From positions 11,489,900 to 11,553,899 of the forward strand of contig NC_066586.1 of the NCBI RefSeq assembly GCF_905475345.1: 64,000 bases of DNA. The letters are read 5' to 3'. This stretch comes from Vespula vulgaris. Taxonomy: Eukaryota; Arthropoda; Insecta; Hymenoptera; Vespidae. Shown here piece after piece: positions 48,677-61,137 of this stretch. The position numbers and the translations under genes were made by a program. The notes under the pieces were generated by a model. The model did not search any database. It saw only the letters and a program-made list of their open reading frames with translations, and was not told the DNA's origin. Positions within the stretch are counted from its first letter, which is position 1, and every line of letters starts with the position of its first letter.

Positions 48677-50353
48677 AAAGAGAAGGATAGAAGAGGAACG
48701 AGGAAAGAGGAAAGGAAGAGGACAGACAGACTTTCGGCCTCTGACACTCGTTTCAATAACTTGAGACTTTTCGTGGATTCGAAATGCCGAATCTCTGAGA
48801 TATCCTCTTCTCTCCTTTTCTCAGCATCTCTTCGATCTCGATCCACGAAACCCCACGTGAAAATCTGATCGAGGCTTTTTCACGACGGCTGACGGTTTTT
48901 ATTGCCATACGACGCGTTCGATGATCGACGATCGCACCTGCCGTGCATGCATATCGACTTTTTCGTCTTCTTTCCTATCTCTCACATTCTCTCTTTCTTT
49001 CTGTCGCCTATTCTTCTTTGTCTTTGATCTTTCTTAGATATAATGCGTTAGATACAATACGTTTGAAAAATTATTACGTTCGATTTAAAATGTTTATTTT
49101 CTTTTATTCTCTTATTTGATCGATAAGATGAGTTTGTTTACATTAATTTTATTTTGATTATAAGATTGTTGATGAACAATCTTAATTTCGCGGCTCGGAA
49201 ATTATTATTAAATAAGATCGATGATATATAAAACATATATCTTATAAATGGATTGACAATGCGTATGGAATAAATCTTGTTAAAATTTAATCGGATTGAA
49301 AATAATAGAAGCATTATAATTAATATATTATTAAGTTTAACATTTTATGTTCTTTTAAAGGTTTCTTTTGGATATGAAATAATTATTATTATTGATTCAA
49401 ATTTGTTACTTTTAGATATGTGATTGAATAGTAAAATACTAGAGTATATGTGGCTGAATAGTAGCAACTAAATAATTTGATTATTGAAATATTAAAAAAT
49501 TCTCTACGGGTATCTGTACGATAAAACTATGCGCGATAAACTTATGTAAAAAAACTTATTATGTAAAAGTCACATACTGCAAAGTTATATAAAGAGAAAA
49601 ACTGCGGACAGAGATTAATTTTAAGAGAAATATATATAATAGAAGTATATTGGAAATAAAAAATAATCTTTACCCGATATTCTGGTTATCAAACAAAATT
49701 CATTATTTCTCGGAATAAATCTAATTTAGTTCTATCTTCGCCTTAATTATCCTCGTCATTTTTTTAATCTAACTGTTTTTTTATTCTTGAAATTAGATAA
49801 TGTAGTCGACTTCAATACTTTGATTATAATATGTAATTATAAATTTATAGTTAATGATATGGATTCGCTGTTAGATCTCTCTTATCTTAGATTCTTGAGT
49901 TCCAGGTTTCGTAATATTGCGTTAGTTTAATAGGGAGTTAGAAAAGCGTTGTGAAACGTTGTACTTTTAAAAATCATTAGAACTCACTCGACAGTGGACT
50001 CATGAATAGGTAACGACTAGTAGATCGTATATATGGACACATGTATGTGTTTGTATTTTATCGAGTATATAATCGATTATGTAATCGTATCGGACAGGTC
50101 AGGCGTTTGGTACGATTCTCTCGAGATAATTATCGAAGTAATGTTTATCTTTGAGCTCTTAGGTTAATTGCTTTTCGAGCTTTCCAATTAGTTGACTTTG
50201 CTCTTTTGCCATCAGAGTAAAGCGATCCTTCCGACGTCGTCACTAACTTACGATCAAGTCAGCACGCTGAGGCTGATTAGTGTACGTTAAATTATTCAGA
50301 GGAGGAAGAATCATTGCGGGAGTCTTGGTCAGATTGATCGTGCCATTAGATAT

Positions 50354-50356
<3 letters not shown>

Positions 50357-50394
<38 letters not shown>
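50357..50394. repeat. (GA)n microsatellite
   Basis: About 18 GA units. Confidence 0.95.
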
Positions 50395-50398
<4 letters not shown>

Positions 50399-51411
50399 AA
50401 AGAAACGTAAAATGTAATTTTAAAATCAATTTCTTCATGTTTTAGCCATCATATCAAGGGGTTATATTCTTTGATAATAATTCACCAGACATTATAATAT
50501 GTGTTTAAAATACAATTTTCTTGGAAATATTTCATTACACGCCGATACGTTTTATATAAGTTCATAAATTGCTCTAGTGTTATTATTCAATATTTAAATT
50601 TTCCCTAGTCATGTTAGAATATATGCGCAGTATTAACCAATCGTCGACGACCACTAGACTCAAGGGAATATAGAATATGAGTACGTACGCACTCAACCGC
50701 GATGACCACGAAAACATGAGCGATCCAAAGATGACTCGTTTTTCTGTTTGTCTTGTTTTTTGTTTGTCCGTCGACCTGATCACCAGTGACTAGTCGAGAG
50801 TACTTACTAGTACTACATGTAGCCTTGATCGGCTTACAAGCTTCTGAAGTAAATGGTTTTATGCGTGGATCATAATTTAAATATTTTAGATCGCATATAA
50901 AATGACTAGGATGAAAAAAAGAATTAACTACTTGAACGTTTCATACTCATTGTTCCAATAATGTTCTGTAAATTAATATACTCATCTAATAATTTTCATA
51001 ACATTTTAAAAATGTAAATGATATACAAAGATTTATTCATCATATTACATTTCGTTCTTATTAGTAAGTATACTTTTAGTCTTCTACATGTCACAAAAGA
51101 AAATTTTAAAATGTTTTAAATAAAGTTTTTAAAATCGAGTGTCGGCTCACTGTATCTAGAGTGACCCTTACATTATTTAACGTTTTAAATTTCTTGCCTT
51201 TTATGTTCAAAGGCTTAACGTCGATGTAAAGATATTGATAATGGTTATAACGTTATGCGCGCTAATGTCTAAGCACAAAGAGCTTGCTTCGTAAATTAGC
51301 TTCTATATACTTCGTTAATAACTTTTTATCTCACAGTAATGTATCGATTACCGTTCTTCAACATTATAGTTACATTAATGTTGTAATAGCAATTTTCTTT
51401 GAGGCTAAAGC

Positions 51412-51412
51412 T

Positions 51413-51447
<35 letters not shown>

Positions 51448-51448
51448 T
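51412..51448. repeat. (TC)n microsatellite
   Basis: About 14 TC units, then TTTCTCTC. Confidence 0.9.
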
Positions 51449-52009
51449 TTGCTATCTGTCTTAAAGATTAAACTAGCTCACACTAAAGTCTAAAGAAGCA
51501 CATTACCGATGTAAAGCCAAAATGATATCTTCGATGGTATTAATTTACATAGCGAGTTGGTAAATTGCTATGAAATATCGAAAGCCGCTTTTCAATTGAG
51601 ATCGATTTGGAAACTTCGATATTCGCCATTCAACCAGGCCTTTCTGAAAGCAGCAAATAGTTTTGAAGCTTCAAAAGCTGCTTGCGTGGGCGGGAAGCTT
51701 TGAAAGCTTCGAAACCATTTCAGCGAGTGGATTCAACGATTTGATGTGAAGAGGCATATCGATCGTTCTATCGTAGTTTGTCCTTAGAAAAGAATTATTT
51801 TGCGTATAAAAGCAACGGCTGTACGATCAATGTTTTACATTTTATCGAATAATTCAAACAATATTTGCTAATCGAATATCGAATCAAGAGATGGCTACTT
51901 CAATAAGCGAATTAATTATAACGTTCGTATTAATACGAGAAATTGTTCTACTGCCGAATATCAGCTATTTATTTTTTAAAATAGTCTTATGTTTTTATTA
52001 TTGGAAATA

Positions 52010-52082
52010 CGTACATGTACATGTACATGTACACACACACACGCGCGCGCGCGAACACACACACGCACGTGCACATACGTAT

Positions 52083-52116
<34 letters not shown>

Positions 52117-52175
52117 GCATGTACATATATATATATGTATATATATATGTATGTACATACATATACACATGTATA
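52010..52175. repeat. Complex alternating purine-pyrimidine repeat block
   Basis: Four ACATGT-type palindromic units, then (AC)n, (GC)n, (AC)n, GCACGTGC, then (TA)n and TATG/CATA units. All positions alternate purine-pyrimidine with few breaks, so every frame is open and gives many spurious ORFs. Confidence 0.9.
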
Positions 52176-52707
52176 TACATATATAGTTTTAGATATACAT
52201 ACGTATATATGTAGAACTATATGCATATAGCTAAATGATTCGATCTCTCTTGCGTAATCGTTTAAGTATCGTATTGGCTCTTTCATTCATTTAGACTAGA
52301 TATTGCCAATATGGGCGATTTATTCATTGAAAAAGGTTATCCGATCGAACGCGTATAAATTATTCGAAGTATCGTCGATTAACTAACATGAATGAAATGA
52401 AATTGTAGTGGAATTTAGGTTTGAAAAGTCTACGAAGAAATATTTGTTAGATAATATTAAAAGATATTCGTTATTTATCTCTTTGATTAGTTATCAATTT
52501 GTTCAATGAAAGAAGTAAAATTGATTGAAGGTAATAAGTTGGGTCGCTCCTATTTATAGTTAATATCATTTCAATCGTTTCTTCTAAGTTTATTATTTTG
52601 TATTCTTAGAACATTTTCGCCTACGTATGTACTCCTTTTAGAAAGTAGTTTAAGGTCACATTAGTTTCAGCGTATGTACGAAAAATTCTTGTGCTACTTA
52701 CAAATTT

Positions 52708-52740
<33 letters not shown>

Positions 52741-53261
52741 TTTCTAATTATTTATTTGACATTTTGTTTAATTCTTTGAAAAATAATCATTAATAAAATA
52801 ATATTAGTATTCTCCTAATTAGTTATTCTATTCTATTAATGAGTTTTCTCGAATAATTCCAACTGTGTAATATTGTATGAGAATATTAATAGAATAATAT
52901 AAGTTTATAATTATTATTTTGTTTGAGATTAGTTTCGTAACATAATAATGTAAACAGAAATTTATTTTAATAAACAAGCATGAAAAGAGAATCAATATGG
53001 ATACATTTTAGAGAAATCAGGAAATGTTCGAATGTAGTGATCAGAGTTTGAAACGTGGAGAACTTTCTATGAATGATAAATCCAGCAGATCCACGTATAC
53101 TAACATTTCTATTTTTCATGAATAGGACAAATGCAACGAGTAATTTTAATGGCAATGCCACAAATGTTGCAGTGGTTTTTATTTTAAAAGAAATATCCTT
53201 TGGAAGCAATATTTCGGTTTAACGCTTTTAATCTTGCCAGCGTGTATTCTACGTAATATAT

Positions 53262-53289
53262 ACATATACTATATATATATATACATATA

Positions 53290-53320
<31 letters not shown>

Positions 53321-53335
53321 AATGTACATATATAA
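53262..53335. repeat. (TA)n microsatellite
   Basis: Interrupted alternating TA with CATA units. Confidence 0.85.
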
Positions 53336-56300
53336 ATACATATTATCTACGCGTTCAATATACTTAACACACGTTTTGAAATAAATTTTACCAAATAACT
53401 TTATATTTGAACTATCATTATATAAAACATTTCTATGTATCTACCGTAACATCACATAATGAAATATTTTTAATATTTGACATAATCAAATATCTTATAG
53501 ATCTTAATTTTTTGCGAGAAAATTAATCGATAGTTCTTATCAGAAACTTAATATTTTTTAAGTATATTGTTATAAATTGTATTACTTTCACATAAGTGTC
53601 TTTTTTTCAGATACGAAAAAAGTTATATAGAGGGTTAGCTTTCATCATGAAAGAAATTAGAAAGACGATTAGATATCTTTCGAAAAGGGGGATCAACTTC
53701 GTTAAGGGATTCGGTATAGTGAATCGCTTCTCCTTCTCTATCTTTTTTTCTCATCATCAGGATCATCTCCCAAGAGTCGACGGATCAGACCTCTTCGAAT
53801 ATGTAAAAACGACTCAAAGGATCCATTTCTTTTTATCGAGGCTCTCGATGAACGGTTCTCGGCCAAACTCTACCTTTCTCTCTTTGTCTATCTTTTTTCT
53901 TTCTCCCTCCCTCTCCTTCTCTCTCTCTCTCTCTCTATCTCTTTCTTCTTCAATTTTCCTTTTTTCTTTTTATCCTTTATACTCACTCGACTCCTCTCGT
54001 TCGATAGCGACGCGTCTCGAGTACTTCGGCAGTTCCTCGCAAAAACGGAATGGTGGCTCTAGAGAGAAGAAGAAAAGGAAAAGGAGAAGTGGGGTGCAGG
54101 GGGAGGAGAAGGAGGAGCAGGTCGAGATGGTATGGGAGGCCGAGGGACCGCGAGAATTTTCGCGTAAGCAGTTTTGCAGCTCGGCCTCTGTCGAGTGAAA
54201 CGACTTTAATTAGGCAACTCGCTAACGACCCGCTGGCAACATAAATCACCGTTAAACCTTCCCAACGACGAAGCTTTTCCTCCACCCCCTTGCTTTCTCC
54301 ACCTCCCTTTCCTTCCTTCTCCTTTTTTCTCTTTCTATCAACTTTTCTTCCTTTTTCTTTGACATTTCTTTCTTTTTCTTCTTTCCTTATTTTTTCTTTT
54401 TTTTTTTATTTTACTTCACTATACGATTTTTTTTGTTTACGTTCACATCTCTCCGTTTTCTCTTTTTTCTCATTTTCTCGTTTCCTTTTTCTCTCTTTTT
54501 TTTTCATACCGACATTTACGTGCTTGGACTTCGAAAATCGATCAGGGTGCAAAACTAGCACGCACGGACAAACGCATGAAACGCGCGTTTTGCATCCTAT
54601 CGCAAACCAATGGCACGTTGGGCTCGCAAATTGTCGCACGTATGGGAAGATCGTGTACGTAGAAACATTAGATGATATTTAGGACACGTCGAGCACGTCG
54701 TTTTCGACGATGATCGATATAGAGAATGATTCATAGGTTAGATTTTATTGTATAAATTTTATAAAGAGGATTTATAAATTATATTTAATTTTATTACAAG
54801 AAGTATTAACGATATTATAATATAAATTATAAACTATTACAATATAATATATTTCAATTTCGTTATGGAAACATTTTTCTTATTATCTTTTTATATTATC
54901 TTTTTATTAACCATAAATCTAAACATCTTGTAATAGTTATATATATAAATCTTAGAAAAATATAGTTTCAGCGGAGAATAAGCTAGATTAATTTTACGAA
55001 CGCGGTGCATAAATATGTGTTATTTTATTGCAACGTGAATAATAATTTATTACAATCGCATTCCTGTCAGAAAAACATTTTTCTTATTATCTTTTCGTTT
55101 ACTGTTACATGGTCCGTGCACACCTGGGACTATAAAACCCTTTACGAGTGCTCGAGTCCCTAAACTAATTATACTTATACTACACAATAGGTTTATTATT
55201 TGCGTTTGGGCATACCAGTATACCAGCTGAAACGAAATAATACATTGACATCGATCGAAGACTGTCTCTGAGCATTTATTGTAAAAGTTTGTCATACATA
55301 ATATAAACATTTTTTGCCGATTTATTTTTTCGAACATTTAATGCCGGATTGGCATAGGACCCAAAGAACTTTCATTTTTATTATCTAACGCCTACAACAT
55401 TTCCTTGAACTATATGCTTAAGGGAGACAAAACATTTTCTAGACCAATGTCATTTATATTTTTTGAATCTAAACCACCCACACAAAACATAAGATATTCA
55501 ATCTAAAATGCTTTTATTCTTTGTCACTCGAAAGAAATACACGGTAATCTACTAAAAAATTTCGAATGATATACACGTGTTATTTCTCGATCTTCGAGGT
55601 AGCCAACAGAAAAATTACTTTAGTTTTACGAATATCAACACATGTGATATATACAACGCATCACGTTACATCAAGAATTCCAGTAACCACAGTTGTAACT
55701 TATCTATCGAGAATTAACACTTTTATTTGTTATTGAACTTGATAAAATCTATTACATAACGTTAATTCTCGTACGCACTTCTTCGGATTCAACGTAACAG
55801 AAAACTCCATTTTTTCATTAACTTACGGGAACGTAGTATACGTCAATCTCTGCGAAATTTTTAAACTAATTACTATAAATCCAAACATTTCGTAATAAAC
55901 GCAAAACTTATAAAAAAGTACTTTTCTTTTTATTTTTCTTTAAATAACATATAAATTCGTATTATTATTAATATTACGAATTTAATTCGTCTTACATGCG
56001 TTTGAACGAAAATAGAAAAAAGAAAAACAGATCGATAATAATAATTATTACTCAAATTATTACCAGGCGAAGTAATCGTAAGAGAGTTTCTTAATTCACG
56101 ATGAGAATCGTCGAAGGAAAATATAGTAACGAGTAAGTGTTTCGATGTCTTCCAAGTTCCGACCACTCGAGCCACAGTCGTTTTTCTTTGAAAACCGCAA
56201 CGTGAAAGATTTAATATCGGTCGAGCGAGGGAGTCTACACTTTTCCTCGAAGTTCGGCTCGCCTTCTATTTTCCTTGCAAATTACTTTTCCAACGAAACA

Positions 56301-58617
56301 TCTACATCCGTTTTCCTCTCTCTCTCTCTCTCTCTTGATTTATCTTCGTCCGGTGGCTTAATACTTCTCTCTCTCTCTCTCTCTCTTTCTCGTTACTATG
56401 AAACGTTCCGGAGATTGGATGGTCACATACGCGATCCTCAATTTTCCTTGTATCGATCGATACGGCAGCCGTCGATCTATTACCGGAAATTCTAATTAAT
56501 AGAACGTCGTTACACGAACGTAGGTAACAAGGGCGATCGAGAAACGCGAGACCAATTACGTCATTGCCGAAGACGACAATGACGATGGATTATAATATAA
56601 GATAAAACACTTATTTCGTATATTCGTAAGTATATACTTACACGCGATTATCGATTTTTAACATATCTCTTTATTTGTTTTTCTTTCGTTTATCGTAACG
56701 ATTATCGATCGACTGTTCGATCGTAATTGTTAATATAAAATCGTTCGGAGATTGGTCAACGTAGAAAGTAAAACGATAATGCGATATGGGCTATGGAAGA
56801 CAAAATGAAGTTTAAAAGAGTGGACGAATAAATGGAAATCGTTCTCCATAAAATCTACCATTTGCTGGAATGTGTTTTCAGAACGTTTGTCGCAGTACTT
56901 TCTGTGGGCAGGAGCGTAAAATTTCATATCGCAACGTGTCACGTTAACCGACTAACACATAAGAGAGTTCTCGTTTGTTCGCCAGTATTTATGTCGTTTC
57001 ACATAAACGGCTTCTAACGGTCTCGCGTTACTTTCCTTCTTTTTATTTTTCTTTTTTCTTTTTCTTTTTTTTTGTTTGTTCTTTTTCTTTTTCTTTTGCA
57101 TCCTTTAAAATTGCACCTATCAGATTTGTTCACACCAATGCACATTCGATCGATCGCTGAGCATAGTCTTATCGGAAACAGACCGCACCCTCCATTGCCT
57201 TAAGAATGGTGATCCACCCTCCTCTTTTTCGATAAACCGCATACTTATCTCGCTAGAGGCTGTTTCGAATATCAAATGAAGGTCGATATCTTTCGACGGG
57301 TTACGGTTAAACGCAACGATACAATTTTCCTGATAAGAAATTTCGTTTCGTTTTTTTTTTCCATGGATTATTCTTAAATTCAATTAAGACCGTTTCTCAA
57401 CTATTTATCTCATAGAAATTACAATTTAAACCCTTTGTATATTTTATGCATCATATATAGCGCATATCTCGATATTACAATCTTTTGTCCTGCGTTTTCT
57501 TATGATCATCATTTGTTACGAAGAAAAACTATTTCATAATACTATGTCCATTAAAAATTTCGTTATATAAATGAAGTTAAGACAGACGTCTTTAGATCAG
57601 AAATAGAGATAACTCTGACTTTCGTTCGATCATTCGTTAAATTTGTTCTCTTTTTTTTTAGACATCACTATTTATACAGACGTGTATCTACGAAAAGTTG
57701 ATCGTAGACGAAGTTAGAAAAAAATTAGCTTTAATTTTCAATGAGAAAGCGACGTCGACTTGAGTTTCGGAAGCTCTCGATGCTTCGAAACACGAAGAAA
57801 CATTTAAGTGGAGCTGATGTAGAGACGGTAATCGCTTTACGAGTCCCGATCGCTTCGCTCCGACTTCGAGTTGCCTCTATTGGGAACGGAGTGAAAATAT
57901 TGTCGATGCTGTACCTTGTGAAACGTCTATCGCGAAGAGCGATAGAATTTTCAGGCGCATTCACCTTTGCTTCCGTGTGTCTCCTAACTTTTCTCAAGTG
58001 ATGTAACTGATACGAAGGAGCTCGGACTACACAACGAAAGAATTCAGAATATATTCGAGTTCTCATAAAAATCTTACTCCGAGACATTGAAACAAAGTTT
58101 CCAACCATTTCACGGAAACAGGGATGTGAAATAATTAATTATATGTATTCTTCTCGGATACTATTCATCAAGAGAAAGTACTTACAATAATGAATCCTTT
58201 CGGTGATAAAACGATTAAAAAGCATCGGAACTTCGTAAGTAAGAAAAAAATTTATAATTTCGTACGAACGACAAGTAGATCTATCGTAATTATTACTCGC
58301 TTATTAAAGAGTTACAAAAAACTATTGAAAACAATGAAATAATCTTTTCATCTATTCGCAAAAAAATATTCCTTCGTCGTAATAAACTTTTTATCAGTAT
58401 TTATTTAATTACGTTATTTTCATAATTCTTTTCTCTTTACATATGCTTCAATTGGCATGTCATACAAATTCGTGTTTTTCGACTTACGCTTTTTTCGCGA
58501 AAATATCGAAATCCTTCGATGGTGAAAATAATCGTGTCGGGAGTAGAGGTGACAGAAATTGAAAAAAAAGGAAAGAGAAAGAGAGAAACAGAGAATGACG
58601 GAAAGAGAGAGAAATAG

Positions 58618-58623
<6 letters not shown>

Positions 58624-58690
<67 letters not shown>
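58624..58690. repeat. Long (GA)n microsatellite
   Basis: More than 30 uninterrupted GA units; among the longest pure tracts in the window. Confidence 0.95.
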
Positions 58691-58694
<4 letters not shown>

Positions 58695-58931
58695 AAAAGT
58701 AAAAGAAGAAGCAGAATAGGGGAAAAAATCGAACGTGCCGAGGGTTTGTGCCGAGAGAGGAGGGCACGCGACTTCGATGCCGGAGCGTGAAATCTCGCTC
58801 AAATCGTGCGCGTACGTACGCCCGATTTTTCGTCTTCTCGCCTCGATGCCGTTGACTCGTCGGCAAAAATTCAGACCGATCGCTGCTGGATGCTGGATGG
58901 ATAGATGGATATCTCCCATTCGTATTCTATC

Positions 58932-58934
58932 TTC

Positions 58935-58985
<51 letters not shown>
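58932..58985. repeat. (TC)n microsatellite, opposite orientation to the tract at 58624
   Basis: About 25 TC units with two short interruptions, 240 bp from the (GA)n tract, so the two can form a long imperfect inverted repeat. Confidence 0.9.
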
Positions 58986-58986
<1 letters not shown>

Positions 58987-59937
58987 TTTTTTTTCTCTCT
59001 TTTCGATACGTATATACATACATACATAGATATATGCAATCGATGAGAGAAGCGACTACACCTAGCGTACCTATCGCGAACGACAAGGAAAGATGCCTTT
59101 GGCTTTTTCCTATTATAGGAATATCTACGTGTACATGGATATAATAAAAGGTTAAATATATTACGTGATTAATTTTATTTATATTTAAAATTTACAAAAG
59201 GCGAGATTGAAAAATTACGCGAAAGAACGTTACTGAAATTTGAATGGATGTTTTTTGTAAGTTATTCGAGGTAACAAACATTTGTCAAAGTTTCTCAACA
59301 GGGGAAATTTGTGAAAATGGAAAAAAAAAGAAGAAAGAGAAAAAACAATCTCTGTTTTTTTCTATTTTTCTTTTTTTTTTTTTTTTTTTACTCGCACATT
59401 GTACGATTTATCCCGTACATCTACGTCTACCTGTACAATGTATTTTATATACGCACATATATATATATATAGAGCAAAAAGGAAGGGATATAATGCAAAC
59501 CGGCACGTACATTTCTATCCTAAGGGATAGAAGTGTGATGGGGATTGAAGAGTGAATGTAGGTTGGAGAAAAGAGAAAAAAGAAGGGCTGCCGGGCCGCG
59601 GTAATGGAATTTGACATTAGGATCGACGTTGGAGGTGGCATTCTGTGTCGAATAGGAGGGTGTGTCGCCTATCCTTCTTCACCATCAACGCTTTAAGAAG
59701 TATGTGTGTGTGTATAAGAGAAAGAAAGAAAGATGAAGAAAGAGAGAGAGAGAGAGAGAAAAAGAGATCGAAAGAAAGAATAAGGTGGTACTGTCGTCAA
59801 CGATAAGCGACTCGACAACGATTCTTCCCTCGAATTTTGCGATTACACGATGCGCTTTGCTCTTCGTCTAGAAGAAGGCCTCTAATGTGCCGATCGATTT
59901 CTCATCGCTACTTGCTTTCGAATCGTGTTGAGATTTT

Positions 59938-60003
59938 TCTCTCTCTCTCTCTCTCTTTCTCTCTCTATGTATCTCTCTCTCTCTCTCTTTCTCTCTCTAT
60001 GTA

Positions 60004-60038
<35 letters not shown>

Positions 60039-60049
60039 ATCTATCTCTT
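59938..60049. repeat. Higher-order (TC)n array with ATGTATC spacers
   Basis: Three TC blocks separated by TTTCTCTCTCTATGTATC spacers (third spacer CTATCTATC): a minisatellite-like repeat of a microsatellite, with a unit of about 36-44 bp. Confidence 0.85.
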
Positions 60050-60709
60050 CTTTTCCTTTTTTTCTGTATATGTGCACTTCGATCGTCTTCCTTGCTTTGA
60101 TATCACGAACGAATTTCATCGGTTTGTGTCTCTTTCCAAGACTTTACGCTTCGCTTGCTTTTACATCGTTCTTGCTCGATCGACTCGGAATTATTTTTTC
60201 TGCCTTCCGGGGGAATCGGTTGGAATGGTTTTTAAGGAGGGAAAAAATTGAAAAGAGTTAGACGGAGAAGTTAGTCGTTTCTCTTTTTATTTTCAAATCG
60301 ATATGATAACATTATAATCCTATTAACATCGCATTTAAAACAAGACGATTAAAAAAAGATCTCATCTTTTTATCGTCAATATTTACCTATTAAGCAGGAT
60401 CGTAAGGAAAACGTTCAAGTGATCCAATTATTAAATTTATTGCAAAGTTCCGACAGTATTGGATGAGATTATATTTTCCAAAGACGAGTCCTTTTTATCG
60501 TAAAGAAATTCCAAAGTTTTTGGTTAAGATCGAAGGAAGTTGTTAATATTAATGAAAATGATATTGTTAATTAATCGTTAATGAATATCACGAGGATGTA
60601 TTATTTTTTGTCATTTACTTGAAGAAAGAGGAAAGAACTTTTTGATAGATCTTATATTTTATATCGATCAATATAATTTTATTAACCATTTCGCAAATGT
60701 TTCTTTCAG

Positions 60710-60929
60710 ATCATCCGAACGTAAAAGCATATGTGGGCCACGCCGGTTTGTTGGGTCTCACGGAAGCTGTTTACACGGGTGTCCCAATGGTTCTCATACC
60801 GATGTACGGTGATCAGTATGTAAATGCCGTGACTGCAGAATACAGAGGTGTATCTATATTACTCGAGTACGAGGAAATAAACGAGGACATCTTCAGGCAT
60901 GCTTTGGACGAGATTTTCAATAACACTAG
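60710..60929 (+). CDS. UDP-glycosyltransferase, second coding exon (gene continues past the window)
   Basis: Acceptor tttctttcag at 60700-60709, donor ctag/GTACGT at 60930. The first two bases complete the codon split at 45153, so the joined reading is FDILNHPNVKAYVGHAGLLG, the UGT signature that binds the UDP-sugar. It continues with PMVLIPMYGDQ, whose Asp-Gln pair contacts the sugar, and ends in DEIFNNTR. The family motif usually reads THGGLLS; here it is GHAGLLG, with the histidine kept. The exon ends in phase 2. The expected last 100-130 residues (a DTAIWW-like segment, one membrane span, a short basic tail) are not found in 60930-64000, so they must lie to the right, or the gene is broken there. 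Confidence 0.85.
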
Positions 60930-61085
60930 GTACGTTATCCAGGGAGTCCCCCCTTCATTTCTTTCAACCGTGACCGGCGTATCGTTCGTTCGCCAATTTT
61001 CTCTTTCTCTCTTTTTCTTTCTTTTTTTTTCGAAAGATATCGGCTCCGAGTTGGAGTTTCGCGTTGCTATTCGTTTTTTTCCTTC

Positions 61086-61086
<1 letters not shown>

Positions 61087-61134
<48 letters not shown>
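61087..61134. repeat. (TC)n microsatellite
   Basis: About 24 TC units, 160 bp after UGT exon 2. Confidence 0.95.

Positions 61135-61137
<3 letters not shown>

Larger units (their letters stand above)
45154..60709 (+). other. 15.6 kb intron of the UGT gene
   Basis: Bounded by donor GTAAGT (45154) and acceptor tttctttcag (ending 60709), joining in phase 1. I find no nested gene. Contents: a TA-rich hairpin at 45508-45546; a Jockey-like reverse transcriptase relic at about 46150-46870; AT-rich sequence to about 48.5 kb; a (GGA)n tract at 48650-48676; unique AT-rich DNA with (GA)n at 50357-50394; (TC)n at 51412-51448; an AAGCTT palindrome cluster at 51655-51715; (CA)/(CG)/(TA) repeats at 52010-52175; (TC)n at 52708-52734; (TA)n at 53262-53335; polypyrimidine sequence at 53870-53990 and 54285-54510; a pair of direct repeats near 54869 and 55072; TC tracts at 56318 and 56366; long GA/TC tracts at 58624-58690, 58932-58985 and 59938-60049. 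CpG-richer unique stretches at 53990-54260, 56150-56560, 57720-58010, 58730-58890 and 59570-59700 are possible regulatory DNA. Confidence 0.6.

Noticed and set aside
51891..52286. Seven overlapping ORFs on both strands
   Set aside because: Alternating purine-pyrimidine repeats lack stop codons in all frames; there is no gene.
53596..54198. 200-codon plus-strand ORF
   Set aside because: It consists of unrelated segments plus polypyrimidine (Ser/Leu/Phe) and purine (Lys/Arg/Glu) runs, with no domain. It is too low in complexity to call.
57731..58108. Overlapping 125-codon minus and 86-codon plus ORFs
   Set aside because: Both are open because the block is CpG-rich and low in A/T-rich stop codons. 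Neither shows a known domain; it is a better candidate for non-coding conserved DNA.
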